DNA from: Aequorivita vladivostokensis
GTDB taxonomy: Bacteria > Bacteroidota > Bacteroidia > Flavobacteriales > Flavobacteriaceae
Assembly: GCF_000952855.1 (NCBI RefSeq)
Contig: NZ_JSVU01000009.1
Span: 62,001 to 126,000 of the forward strand
Reading direction: 5' to 3'
Length of the DNA stretch: 64,000 bases
The notes under the pieces were generated by a model, which was not told the origin of the DNA, did not search any database, and saw only the letters and a list, made by a program, of their open reading frames with translations. The translations under genes were made by a program, and so were the position numbers. Shown here piece by piece: positions 33,941 to 43,606 of this stretch (within the stretch, counting starts at the first letter, position 1; every line of letters begins with the position of its first letter).

Positions 33941-33948
33941 TAATTTTG
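33941..33948 (+). promoter_or_regulatory. Candidate -7 box upstream of the starch-synthase-like gene
   Basis: TAATTTTG matches TAnnTTTG and lies 63 bases before the ATG at 34011. No convincing TTG -33 box was found. Confidence 0.35.
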
Positions 33949-34010
33949 CGTGTTTTTAAGCGCCTCGAGACATTGGGGCCCATTGCACTAATTCCTAAAA
34001 AACCCAATAG

Positions 34011-34820
34011 ATGAAAGATAAAAGAGTCTTGTATGTGTCTTCCGAAGTTATACCCTATCTTCCCGAGACCGAGATTTCTTCAATGTCGTTTGAAGCTCCG
34101 CGAATGATCAACAACAATGGCGGCCAAATTAGAATCTTCATGCCACGCTATGGCAATATTAACGAAAGAAGGCACCAACTGCACGAAGTAATACGCCTTT
34201 CTGGAATGAACCTGGTAATAAATGATCTCGATATGCCCCTTATAATAAAGGTGGCCTCTATCCCCAAGGAGCGCATCCAGGTTTATTTTATTGATAATGA
34301 AGATTATTTTAAAAGAAAAGCTACTTATGCCGATGAAGACGGCAATTTTTATAAAGACAATGATGAACGCGCCATTTTCTTTGCCAAGGGAGTCATTGAA
34401 ACCGTGAAAAAATTGAACTGGGCGCCAGATATTATTCACGTGCACGGTTGGCTGGCTTCTTTTTTGCCCTTGTACCTGCGGAATTACTACGGAAACGAAC
34501 CTTTGTTCGAAAACAGTAAAATTGTTACCTCGGTGTACAATCAAGGTTTTGAAGGAACGTTAGCTAAAAACACTATAGATAAAGTAAGGTTTGACGCTAT
34601 AGATGATGGAGCAATCACGGAACTTGAGGAACCCAATTATGTAAACCTGATGAAAATAGCCGTCAAGAATTCTGATGCCGTAATTATCGGTTCGGCCGAA
34701 ATACCTAAGGAGCTCGAGGATTTCATTAACACTTTGGATAAACCCGTGTTAAAATATCATAATATGGAAAATTTTTCCCAAGCATATTTAGATTTTTACA
34801 GCGCGAAAGTTCTAAAATAA
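34011..34820 (+). CDS. Starch/glycogen synthase N-terminal (GT5) domain protein
   Basis: 269 residues. RVLYVSSEVIPYLPETEISS, MPRYGNINERRH, the YFKRKATYADEDGNFYKDNDERAIFFAKG segment and IIHVHGWLASFLPLYLRNYY correspond to the N-terminal Rossmann domain of GT5 glycogen synthases. The usual KTGGLA loop is replaced by LPETEISSMS, and the C-terminal nucleotide-sugar-binding domain (about 220 residues) is missing altogether. A complete enzyme of this family is near 480 residues, so catalysis of glucan elongation is unlikely. The sequence is intact and not visibly frameshifted. It precedes DUF4270 and glmS, an arrangement I recall from other Flavobacteriaceae, so it may have an envelope or regulatory role. 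Confidence 0.82.
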   Translation: MKDKRVLYVSSEVIPYLPETEISSMSFEAPRMINNNGGQIRIFMPRYGNINERRHQLHEVIRLSGMNLVINDLDMPLIIKVASIPKERIQVYFIDNEDYFKRKATYADEDGNFYKDNDERAIFFAKGVIETVKKLNWAPDIIHVHGWLASFLPLYLRNYYGNEPLFENSKIVTSVYNQGFEGTLAKNTIDKVRFDAIDDGAITELEEPNYVNLMKIAVKNSDAVIIGSAEIPKELEDFINTLDKPVLKYHNMENFSQAYLDFYSAKVLK

Positions 34821-34996
34821 ATTCTTCAAAAATCTGTTGAAATATTCGCGGAACATTTCACTCCTAAAATAATTAATATAAAGTGATTAAAAGCCCTCCA
34901 CCAAATATCATTCAAAAAAAGGATGCATAATCTCGAGGCTTCATTACTTTGCAGATTGCAGTCAAAATATACTGCATTATCAAATATGTTATCTCT

Positions 34997-36541
34997 ATGA
35001 AAATAAAAAATTTGTTGCCCGTTGCAGGTGCTATTTTCTTTTTAATAATTGCATTCTCTTCTTGCCAAGAGGATATTTCAACAATAGGCTCTGAAGTATT
35101 GGGAGAGGAAACCCCCAATGGTATCCTCGATGAATCGCAAACCGTAATTTCGTATAGCCGAAAACTCGGTCCCGTACAAAGCAACAGGCTGCCGGCATAT
35201 CAATTTGGGGTTTATAATGATCCCGTTTATGGTAAATCTACGGTAAATCTTTTGTCGCAGCTTACCCTTTCTTCAAACGATCCAAAATTTGGAGAAAACC
35301 CGAAAGTGGATAGCGTGTTTGTGTATCTGCCCTATTTCAGTACCGGCACTACCGTAGATAGCGTTACCACTTATGAACTGGATTCCATCTATGGCAGTTC
35401 GCCCATTAATGTTTCCGTATTTGAATCAAAATACTTTTTAAGGGAATATGATCCAAACACAGGATTTGAGGAATTTCAAAATTATTATACCAATCAAGGC
35501 GAAACCTTTGAAGACTTTTTGGGTGAGCAATTGGGGAGCGTAGAGAATTTCATTCCTACCAGAAATGGCTATGTTATTTATGATGGGGAGGACAGGGAAG
35601 AACAAATTGCACCAGGCCTACGGATAAAGCTTGATACCACCTTCTTTAGAACGAATATTATCGAAAAGGAAGGAAGTCCAGAATTGCGCAATAGCAATAA
35701 CTTTAAAAACTTCTTAAGAGGGCTTTACTTTAAGGTAAATTCCTCCACGGACGATGGCAGTTTATTCATCTTTGATGCAAAAAAAGCTTATGTATCCATC
35801 TTTTACAGTTATGATAGCGAAACCGACGCTGGACAACGTGAGGATAAAGTGTATAAGTTAAACTTTAATGGGGGTATCAGCGTCAACACCTTTACCAACC
35901 AACTGCCCGGTCCGATACAGACAGCACTCGAGAATCCGAATATACAAACCGGTGAAGAAAACCTTTACCTTAGAGGGGGCGATGGAATTATATCGGTGGT
36001 GGAGCTTTTTGGAAAGGACAATGACAATAATGGCGTTGCGGACGAACTCCAAACACTTCGCGATAAAAAATGGCTTATCAATGAAGCAAACCTCATTTTT
36101 TATGTGAATCAGGATTTAATGATAGGCGGAGCTACCGAACCAGAAAGAATATTGATTTATGACCTGAAGAACAGTAATGTTTTGGCAGATTACAATCTGG
36201 ACCCGACAAATGGTCTTGAACCTGTAAATGCCTTGGCAAACCATTTCGGGAAGTTGCAGAGAGGAAGCGATGGCAATGGTGAATACTACAAGCTGAAAAT
36301 AACCGCCCACGTGAGTAATTTGATAAACAAGGATAGTACAAACGTACCTTTAGGAATTGTAGTTTCGCAAAATGTATTGACCAGAACAACGCAAAAACTC
36401 CAAAATCCTATGGAGCCCAATATTAAAGAAGTTCCATCAAGTATGGTAGTTTCACCCGAGGGCACCATTTTGTACGGTAATGCTACCTCTAATCAAGACA
36501 AAAGACTCAAGCTCCAAATTTATTATACTGAACCAAATTAA
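34997..36541 (+). CDS. DUF4270 family lipoprotein
   Basis: 514 residues from the ATG at 34997 (MKIKNLLPVAGAIFFLIIAFSSC), giving a lipoprotein signal with the lipidated Cys near residue 23. The next segment, QEDISTIGSEVLGEETPNG, and the repeated beta-rich blocks (for example VDSVFVYLPYFSTG and DSIYGSSPINVSVFESKYFLREYDP) are typical of the DUF4270 family found across Bacteroidetes. Expected position is the outer membrane. The function is not known; some members lie near polysaccharide or envelope genes. Here glmS starts ten bases after its stop, and the GT5-like gene precedes it, so the three may be cotranscribed. Confidence 0.88.
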   Translation: MKIKNLLPVAGAIFFLIIAFSSCQEDISTIGSEVLGEETPNGILDESQTVISYSRKLGPVQSNRLPAYQFGVYNDPVYGKSTVNLLSQLTLSSNDPKFGENPKVDSVFVYLPYFSTGTTVDSVTTYELDSIYGSSPINVSVFESKYFLREYDPNTGFEEFQNYYTNQGETFEDFLGEQLGSVENFIPTRNGYVIYDGEDREEQIAPGLRIKLDTTFFRTNIIEKEGSPELRNSNNFKNFLRGLYFKVNSSTDDGSLFIFDAKKAYVSIFYSYDSETDAGQREDKVYKLNFNGGISVNTFTNQLPGPIQTALENPNIQTGEENLYLRGGDGIISVVELFGKDNDNNGVADELQTLRDKKWLINEANLIFYVNQDLMIGGATEPERILIYDLKNSNVLADYNLDPTNGLEPVNALANHFGKLQRGSDGNGEYYKLKITAHVSNLINKDSTNVPLGIVVSQNVLTRTTQKLQNPMEPNIKEVPSSMVVSPEGTILYGNATSNQDKRLKLQIYYTEPN

Positions 36542-36550
36542 AACCTAGTT

Positions 36551-38398
36551 ATGTGTGGAATTGTAGGCTATATCGGCAAAAGAGAAGCATATCCCATTAT
36601 CCTCAACGGTCTGAAACGTTTAGAATATCGAGGATATGACAGTGCGGGAATTGCCCTTTTCGATGGTACTGATATTCAACTTTGCAAAACAAAAGGTAAG
36701 GTTGCAGATCTTGAGGCAAAGGCAGGACGCGAAATTACCTTAAAAGGAAATCTCGGCATTGGCCACACCCGTTGGGCAACCCATGGAGTTCCCAACGATG
36801 TGAATAGCCACCCTCACTATTCCAACAGCGGCGATCTGGTAATTATCCACAATGGTATTATTGAGAATTACGATTCCCTTAAAAAGGAATTGAAAAAAAG
36901 AGGATACACTTTCACCTCAGATACCGATACCGAAGTATTGGTAAATCTTATTGAGGATATTCAGATAAACGAAAAAGTAAAACTGGGAAAGGCTGTCCAA
37001 ATTGCGTTAAACCAAGTGGTAGGCGCTTATGCCATCGCGCTTTTCGATAGAAAAAAACCAGATGAAATTGTAGTTGCCAAATTAGGAAGTCCTTTGGCAA
37101 TCGGTATTGGCGAAGACGAATTTTTTGTGGCAAGCGATGCTTCGCCTTTTATTGAATTCACAAATAACGCCATCTATCTTGAGGATGAAGAAATGGCAAT
37201 AATACGTCTGGGCCGCGATGTAAAAGTGAGAAAAATTAAGGGCGATAAATTGGTTGCGCCTTACGTACAAGAACTCCAGCTGAACCTTGAACAGATTGAA
37301 AAAGGCGGCTACGACCATTTTATGCTAAAAGAAATCCACGAACAACCCGCGGTGATTAAGGACACCTATCGCGGCCGATTGCTGGCGGAAAAGGGCATCG
37401 TTAGGCTTGGCGGACTTGAGGATTACATAGAAAAGTTCATCAATGCGGATCGTATTGTCATCGTGGCTTGTGGAACGTCTTGGCATGCGGGATTAGTGGC
37501 TGAATATATTTTTGAGGATTTGGTGCGCATACCCGTAGAGGTAGAATACGCTTCCGAATTCCGGTACAGAAACCCAATAATTTCAGAAAACGATGTTGTC
37601 ATCGCCATTTCACAAAGTGGGGAAACCGCAGATACCCTTGCCGCAATAAAACTTGCAAAGTCAAAGGGCGCATTTGTTTATGGAATTTGTAATGTAGTCG
37701 GCTCTACCATTTCCAGGGAAACACATAGCGGTACCTATACGCACGCCGGACCAGAGATTGGGGTTGCGTCAACTAAGGCGTTTACTACGCAGATTACCGT
37801 TTTGGCAATGATTGCGCTTCGTTTGGCCAAAGCCAAGGGCACAATAAGCCAAACCGATTTTATGCTTTATTTGCGCGAATTGGAGCTTATTCCAAACCAC
37901 GTAGATGAAGCCCTGAAAACTGAAGATAAAATCAAGGAAATTTCAGCCGTCTTTAAGGATGCACGCAATTTTCTTTACTTGGGAAGAGGTTACAACTTCC
38001 CGGTAGCTTTGGAAGGGGCGCTGAAACTAAAGGAAATTTCATACATACACGCAGAAGGCTACCCCGCAGCAGAAATGAAGCACGGGCCAATTGCGCTGAT
38101 TGATGAACATATGCCAGTGGTAGTGATTGCCATCAAGAGCGACCACTATGATAAGGTAGTTAGCAACATTCAGGAAATCAAGGCGCGCAAAGGTAAGATT
38201 ATAGCTGTAGTTTCCGAAGGCGATACCGCCGTAAGGGAAATGGCTGATTATGTAATGGAAGTGCCGCACACCCCCGAAGCTCTGTCGCCATTGGTTACCA
38301 CCATTCCGCTGCAATTGCTTTCATACCACATTGCCGTAATGCTTGGCCGTAATGTGGACCAACCGCGTAATTTGGCGAAAAGTGTTACCGTGGAATAG
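36551..38398 (+). CDS. glmS: Glutamine-fructose-6-phosphate aminotransferase (isomerizing)
   Basis: 615 residues. The N-terminal nucleophile Cys2 (MCGIVGYIG) and GIGHTRWATHG define the glutaminase domain. Two SIS domains follow (ACGTSWHAGLVAEY and SQSGETADTLAAI; EISYIHAEGYPAAEMKHGPIALI), and the protein ends LAKSVTVE. It makes glucosamine-6-phosphate, the first step to UDP-GlcNAc for peptidoglycan and lipid A. No ribozyme-like leader is evident, since only nine bases separate it from the DUF4270 gene, with which it is probably cotranscribed. Confidence 0.98.
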   Translation: MCGIVGYIGKREAYPIILNGLKRLEYRGYDSAGIALFDGTDIQLCKTKGKVADLEAKAGREITLKGNLGIGHTRWATHGVPNDVNSHPHYSNSGDLVIIHNGIIENYDSLKKELKKRGYTFTSDTDTEVLVNLIEDIQINEKVKLGKAVQIALNQVVGAYAIALFDRKKPDEIVVAKLGSPLAIGIGEDEFFVASDASPFIEFTNNAIYLEDEEMAIIRLGRDVKVRKIKGDKLVAPYVQELQLNLEQIEKGGYDHFMLKEIHEQPAVIKDTYRGRLLAEKGIVRLGGLEDYIEKFINADRIVIVACGTSWHAGLVAEYIFEDLVRIPVEVEYASEFRYRNPIISENDVVIAISQSGETADTLAAIKLAKSKGAFVYGICNVVGSTISRETHSGTYTHAGPEIGVASTKAFTTQITVLAMIALRLAKAKGTISQTDFMLYLRELELIPNHVDEALKTEDKIKEISAVFKDARNFLYLGRGYNFPVALEGALKLKEISYIHAEGYPAAEMKHGPIALIDEHMPVVVIAIKSDHYDKVVSNIQEIKARKGKIIAVVSEGDTAVREMADYVMEVPHTPEALSPLVTTIPLQLLSYHIAVMLGRNVDQPRNLAKSVTVE

Positions 38399-38428
38399 TA
38401 ATGGTTGCAAATTTCACTTTTTAAGTTG

Positions 38429-39001
38429 ATGAAATTTCAAAGGCCATCCTTCTCTTTTCCGAAAAGTATTGTTTTAGCATTTCTGGCATTGTTCACCTTT
38501 TCCTGCATCCCGCTACAAATAGCCCCTAACATTGATGGTGCAAAAATTTATAAAGGAAAAAAATTCAAAAAACAGCTTCCGAAACAGCATGTTTACGTGT
38601 TTGAAGACCCGAAAGACACCAATGAATTTTATACTTATATCAACGCAAAGTTTGATATTGATTATGACATAGGAGGTGGAAACGTACCCATAACCATAAA
38701 TAACAAAAAACATTATCTTACTTTCTACGAAGTGGAACGGAACACCAAAACCGTAAATTTGGTTCCCATTGCCGTAGATCTGGCGAACGAGAGTAAAGGC
38801 AACGAACCTGTTTTTGAAGCTATATACACCTCTCGATCCGGCTCGTGGTATATTGCTTTAACAGTTACAGATGATGCCTTCAACGACAATTTGAAAGAAA
38901 CCGATCCTTCCCATAAAAGTATTTTAAGATATCTTGATAATCTTCGGCTTGAGTATCTTTCCACCGCAAATTATATGGAAATATACTTTAAGAATCATTA
39001 G
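38429..39001 (+). CDS. Hypothetical lipoprotein
   Basis: 190 residues from the ATG at 38429 (MKFQRPSFSFPKSIVLAFLALFTFSC), giving a lipoprotein signal with the lipidated Cys in TFSCIPLQIAP. The rest is a mixed alpha/beta domain with segments PKQHVYVFEDPKDTNEFYTY and RSGSWYIALTVTDDAFNDN and no enzymatic motif I recognise. It is 30 bases after glmS on the same strand and may share its transcript. It looks intact and family-like for Bacteroidetes, but I cannot name a function. Confidence 0.7.
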   Translation: MKFQRPSFSFPKSIVLAFLALFTFSCIPLQIAPNIDGAKIYKGKKFKKQLPKQHVYVFEDPKDTNEFYTYINAKFDIDYDIGGGNVPITINNKKHYLTFYEVERNTKTVNLVPIAVDLANESKGNEPVFEAIYTSRSGSWYIALTVTDDAFNDNLKETDPSHKSILRYLDNLRLEYLSTANYMEIYFKNH

Positions 39002-39117
39002 CCTAAAAGACTTGGAAATTTCTGGTTAAATCTTCCCAAAGCCACTGGAAGGTTATTATTCTAGGTGTTTAACTTTTCCAAATTGGATTCCTCTTTACCC
39101 ATTAGGCGTTTTAAATT

Positions 39118-39294
39118 TCAACATTTTTCCTTCTTTCCCTTTGCGAAATTTGCGAGAAGGGTGTGTATAACCGAATAAGCAATTAAAATCCCGAAAAACG
39201 AATATTCCACATTGTCGTGGCCTTTAAATAATATAGCCGTACTAAGCAAGAACGCGGCCCAGATAAGTGCGTTTATTAAAATAATTTTCTTCAT
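39118..39294 (-). CDS. Small two-helix membrane protein (58 residues)
   Basis: A 58-codon frame with ATG at 39294 and stop at 39118. It reads MKKIILINALIWAAFLLSTA, then a polar FKGHDNVEYS turn, a second hydrophobic segment FFGILIAYSVIHTLLA and a basic tail NFAKGKKEKC. The two predicted transmembrane helices, Lys-rich ends and placement alone in an otherwise empty 430-base gap argue that it is real. It resembles small uncharacterised inner-membrane proteins of Flavobacteriaceae. I do not recognise a function. The remainder of the gap (39002-39117 and 39295-39432) shows nothing else. Confidence 0.6.
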   Translation of the reverse strand: MKKIILINALIWAAFLLSTAILFKGHDNVEYSFFGILIAYSVIHTLLANFAKGKKEKC

Positions 39295-39432
39295 TTCCTA
39301 AAATATTTATTGGAATGGCTTGATTATAAACTTTCGGTTGGTGCCAAATTGTTCGTTGCCATTCTATAGCTTATATGTAAATCTTTTCACCAAATTGTTA
39401 CAAAATTCTTTTCAGTAGTTTATTTTTAAGCT

Positions 39433-40149
39433 ATGAAAGTCATCAACCTCATCTCCGGTCCCCGAAATCTTTCAACGGCGCTAATGTACTCTTTCGCACA
39501 ACGTGAGGATATGACGGTTTTGGACGAACCTTTTTACGGCTATTACCTTCAAAATGCTTCCTTGGAAATCGAGCATCCCTCCCAAAAGGAAATCCTTCAA
39601 ACGATGGAACTGAACGAAGAAAAAGTAATTGAAAACATCAATTCACTTCGAAAGCAGAAAAATGTTTTCGTAAAAGGAATGGCGCACCATTATTTGACCG
39701 ATTCGCCAAATTTTATTTTGAATTGGGAAAATGTGATTCTAATTAGACATCCAAAAAAACTGATTGCCTCTTTTTCAAAAGTAATCCATACGCCTACCCT
39801 AAATGACATCGGCATCAAAAAAGCTTCGGAACTATTTTTATTTCTGAAGAAAAACGGAAAAACACCCATTGTGATTGACAGCGATGAACTCTTGAAAAAT
39901 CCAAGAAACTATCTGAAAAAACTCTGCAATTTATTGGAAATACCTTTTTCGGAAAAAATGCTTCGATGGAAAAAAGGCGGCATTCCCGAAGACGGCGTTT
40001 GGGCGAAACATTGGTATAAAAATGTGCACAATTCCGAAGGTTTCGCTGTGCAAAAAAGCAGCTCACAACCTTTGCCAAATCATTTGGAACCGTTGCTGGA
40101 AGAGGCTTTGCCTTATTACGAAATTTTAAAAAGCAATATTTTAATTTAA
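39433..40149 (+). CDS. Sulfotransferase-like P-loop protein
   Basis: 238 residues. The N-terminal LISGPRNLSTALMYSFAQR aligns with the 5'-phosphosulfate-binding loop of sulfotransferases, and NVILIRHPKKLIASFSK with the 3'-phosphate-binding motif (Arg and Ser conserved), so PAPS or a similar nucleotide could bind. The overall length is near that of small bacterial sulfotransferases. It precedes a class IV aminotransferase gene by 57 bases on the same strand, and the same two domains occur fused in some plant proteins, which suggests a joint function. The substrate is unknown, and I would not claim actual sulfation. Confidence 0.75.
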   Translation: MKVINLISGPRNLSTALMYSFAQREDMTVLDEPFYGYYLQNASLEIEHPSQKEILQTMELNEEKVIENINSLRKQKNVFVKGMAHHYLTDSPNFILNWENVILIRHPKKLIASFSKVIHTPTLNDIGIKKASELFLFLKKNGKTPIVIDSDELLKNPRNYLKKLCNLLEIPFSEKMLRWKKGGIPEDGVWAKHWYKNVHNSEGFAVQKSSSQPLPNHLEPLLEEALPYYEILKSNILI

Positions 40150-40206
40150 AACATAAACCACCTTCAACGCATAACCCTTAACACTTAACTCTCAACTTCA
40201 AAAAAA

Positions 40207-41103
40207 ATGCTTCAAAAATCCAATCCCAAAAACGACAACATCCAAGTATTTATAAAAGACAAACTCTATCCCCGCAGTGAAGCAAAAGTTTCGGTTTTCG
40301 ACAGCTCCGTTCAAGGCGGCGATGCCGTTTGGGAAGGCTTACGCGTATATCCCGAAGGCGTAGTCTGCTTAGACAAACACTTGACCCGTTTGCAAGAATC
40401 CGCAAAAACACTGGCGTTTGTGGATATTCCTTCCAAGAAATTCATCAAAAAAGCAATAAAACAAACCCTCGACGCCAACGGCATGAATGACGATACGCAC
40501 ATCCGCCTGACGTTGACCCGGGGCGAAAAAATAACCAGTGGCATGGACCCGCGGCTCAACCAAAGCGGTTCCTGTTTAATCGTTTTGGCAGAATGGAAAC
40601 CGTTGGTTTATGATAACGATCACGGCATAAAAGTAATAAGCACCAGCCAACGCCGAAACTCGCCTCAGTTTTTGGACAGTAAAATACATCATAATAATTT
40701 GCTCAATAATATTATCGCAAAAATACAGGCAAACGTTGCCGGAAAAGACGCCGGATTGATGCTGGACGACCGCGGCTTTATAGCGGAACTTAACGGCAGC
40801 AACCTTTTTATGGTGAAAAATGAAAAGGTTGTTACGCCTTTTGCACACGCCTGTCTTCCCGGAATAACACGGAATTCAGTTATAGAAATGTGTAAAAAGC
40901 ACGATATTGAAATTTCCGAAGCAGATATTACCCTATCCCAATTCTACAATGCCGACGGCGTTTTCGCAACGGGAACGATGGGCGAGCTTACCCCCGTTGT
41001 TGAAATTGATGGACGCAGCATTTCCAAAGATGATTCACTTCAGAAAAAAATAATTTCACTTTTCAAAAAAGAGGTTCGTGGATTATGTGAGAAGCTCGAT
41101 TAA
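40207..41103 (+). CDS. Class IV PLP aminotransferase (D-amino acid/branched-chain/aminodeoxychorismate lyase-like)
   Basis: 298 residues, fold type IV. SVFDSSVQGGDAVWEGLRVY at the start, a PLP Lys in FLDSKIHHNNLLN, GLMLDDRGFIAELNGSNLF and VFATGTMGELTPVVEIDGR are the landmarks shared by branched-chain, D-amino acid and aminodeoxychorismate enzymes. The FATGTMGELTPV segment resembles branched-chain enzymes, but the length and N-terminus are closer to the D-amino acid/lyase group, so I leave the substrate open. It pairs with the preceding sulfotransferase-like gene. Downstream are two palindromes before atpD. Confidence 0.88.
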   Translation: MLQKSNPKNDNIQVFIKDKLYPRSEAKVSVFDSSVQGGDAVWEGLRVYPEGVVCLDKHLTRLQESAKTLAFVDIPSKKFIKKAIKQTLDANGMNDDTHIRLTLTRGEKITSGMDPRLNQSGSCLIVLAEWKPLVYDNDHGIKVISTSQRRNSPQFLDSKIHHNNLLNNIIAKIQANVAGKDAGLMLDDRGFIAELNGSNLFMVKNEKVVTPFAHACLPGITRNSVIEMCKKHDIEISEADITLSQFYNADGVFATGTMGELTPVVEIDGRSISKDDSLQKKIISLFKKEVRGLCEKLD

Positions 41104-41132
41104 CTTTGACAAAGTTTAAAACTTTGTCAAAG
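41104..41132. repeat. Perfect 14-bp-arm palindrome after the aminotransferase gene
   Basis: CTTTGACAAAGTTT is followed after one base by its exact reverse complement AAACTTTGTCAAAG, starting at the aminotransferase stop codon. It could form a terminator hairpin, though no T-run follows. Confidence 0.75.
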
Positions 41133-41182
41133 ATGATTTCACGAAGGAAACTAAAGAATAGTGCGTAAAGCTTGGATTTTAC

Positions 41183-41217
41183 AAGACCTGACAGGTTTTT
41201 GAAACCTGTTGGGTCTT
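41183..41217. repeat. Inverted repeat AAGACCTGACAGGTTT...AAACCTGTTGGGTCTT
   Basis: Arms of 16 bases with two mismatches around a three-base centre. I recognise the ACCTGACAGGTTT motif as a dispersed intergenic repeat of Bacteroidetes genomes. It lies 36 bases before the atpD -33 box. Confidence 0.7.
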
Positions 41218-41252
41218 TCCAGCATAGTCCCCAAATTTTTTAAACATTTCCA

Positions 41253-41284
41253 TTGCAAATTTCATTCAGAAAAAACTATCTTTG
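41253..41284 (+). promoter_or_regulatory. Bacteroidetes-type promoter of atpD
   Basis: TTG at 41253-41255, 21 bases, then TATCTTTG at 41277-41284, matching the phylum's -33/-7 consensus. Predicted start of transcription is near 41290, leaving a leader of about 55 bases before the ATG at 41346. Confidence 0.7.
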
Positions 41285-41324
41285 CACCGTTCAAAACAGG
41301 GGTGGTTTTTTTGCCCTTAGATAA

Positions 41325-42851
<1,527 letters not shown>

Positions 42852-42852
42852 T

Positions 42853-42916
42853 TAGATATTAGACTTGAGACATGGGATATTAGATATTTTCTCACGTCTC
42901 ATATCTCACATCTCAA
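42853..42916. repeat. AT-rich direct/inverted repeat tract between atpD and atpC
   Basis: TAGATATTAGA occurs near the left and again in the middle (GATATTAGATATT), and the two halves GAGACATGGGATA and CTCACGTCTCATATCTCACA are partly complementary. It fills most of the 76 bases between the two genes. Confidence 0.55.
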
Positions 42917-42927
42917 TACTAAAAAAT

Positions 42928-43203
42928 ATGTACTTAGAAATAGTAACCCCCGAAGCATCCTTAGTTGCCGGTGAAGTAGAAAGCGTAACCGTTCCTGGCG
43001 TGGATGGCGAATTCCAAATGCTGAACAACCACGCTCCTATTGTTTCCGTTTTGCAGGCAGGGAAAGTGAAATTTAAAGGAAATCCAACCATTGCAGAAGG
43101 TTTTCAAAAGAAATTCACTCAAGAGGACGGAAAATGGGTACTGCAAATTTCTGGCGGCACTGTTGAATGTAACAACAATCGTGTGATGGTTTTGGCAGAT
43201 TAG
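42928..43203 (+). CDS. atpC: ATP synthase F1 subunit epsilon (short form)
   Basis: 91 residues from the ATG at 42928 (MYLEIVTPEASLVAGEVESV), the standard start of the family. It contains only the N-terminal beta-sandwich domain (GVDGEFQMLNNHAPIVSVLQ) and ends after NNRVMVLAD; the C-terminal helical hairpin that inhibits the enzyme in E. coli (about 45 residues) is absent. As far as I know this short form is usual in Bacteroidetes. Epsilon links F1 to the c-ring in the central stalk. It follows atpD after a repeat-filled 76-base gap and has a strong terminator. Confidence 0.95.
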   Translation: MYLEIVTPEASLVAGEVESVTVPGVDGEFQMLNNHAPIVSVLQAGKVKFKGNPTIAEGFQKKFTQEDGKWVLQISGGTVECNNNRVMVLAD

Positions 43204-43226
43204 GCTGAAGCCAGTTCCAAAAAATT

Positions 43227-43286
43227 AAATCCCAAATTCCATTGCGAGCATTATGCGGCAATCTGGAGTTTGGGATTTTTGTTTTC
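43227..43286 (+). terminator. Long-stem terminator after atpC
   Basis: AAATCCCAAATTCCA pairs with TGGAGTTTGGGATTT (15 bases, one G-U pair) and is followed by TTGTTTT. The loop itself contains a second small stem (ATTGC/GCAAT and GCAT/ATGC). Confidence 0.8.
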
Positions 43287-43297
43287 GTAAAGGGTCT

Positions 43298-43606
43298 TTA
43301 TTCAAAATAATCCTTTACGTTTTGACTTTGGTGCAAAACCCTGATAATTAGAATGGCATTTTTAGTAACTGAATAAAATACGAGATGTGAGCCGAAAGGG
43401 ATACTTCGTATATTATGGCCAATATCATCTCTCAAAATTCCTTCAAATGGGAAAGTAGTCAATTGCTCAAAAAGTGATTCTAACCCAAGAAAATATTCAA
43501 GCGCTTGATCTAGTCCAAACCGACCTTCACCATAATCGAATATTTCATCAATATCAATTTTTGCATCGTAGGTAAGGGAATACAAATCTTTGCGTGAATC
43601 AGCCAT
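43298..43606 (-). CDS. ParE/RelE-family toxin of a type II toxin-antitoxin module
   Basis: 102 residues. The N-terminal YDAKIDIDEIFDYGEGRFGLDQALEYFLGL helices and the C-terminal strands NIRSIPFGSHLVFYSVTKNAILIIRVLHQSQNV match the ParE/RelE fold; the HQSQN end is typical of ParE. ParE toxins poison DNA gyrase. It is encoded downstream of a ParD-like antitoxin gene with an eight-base overlap, the normal order and arrangement. Lies on the strand opposite to atpC. Confidence 0.88.
   Translation of the reverse strand: MADSRKDLYSLTYDAKIDIDEIFDYGEGRFGLDQALEYFLGLESLFEQLTTFPFEGILRDDIGHNIRSIPFGSHLVFYSVTKNAILIIRVLHQSQNVKDYFE

Noticed and set aside
36500-36551. glmS ribozyme before glmS
   Set aside because: Only nine bases separate the DUF4270 stop from the glmS start, which leaves no room, and Bacteroidetes are not known to use it.
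40369-40563. Minus-strand frame within the class IV aminotransferase gene
   Set aside because: Antisense shadow of a conserved gene.
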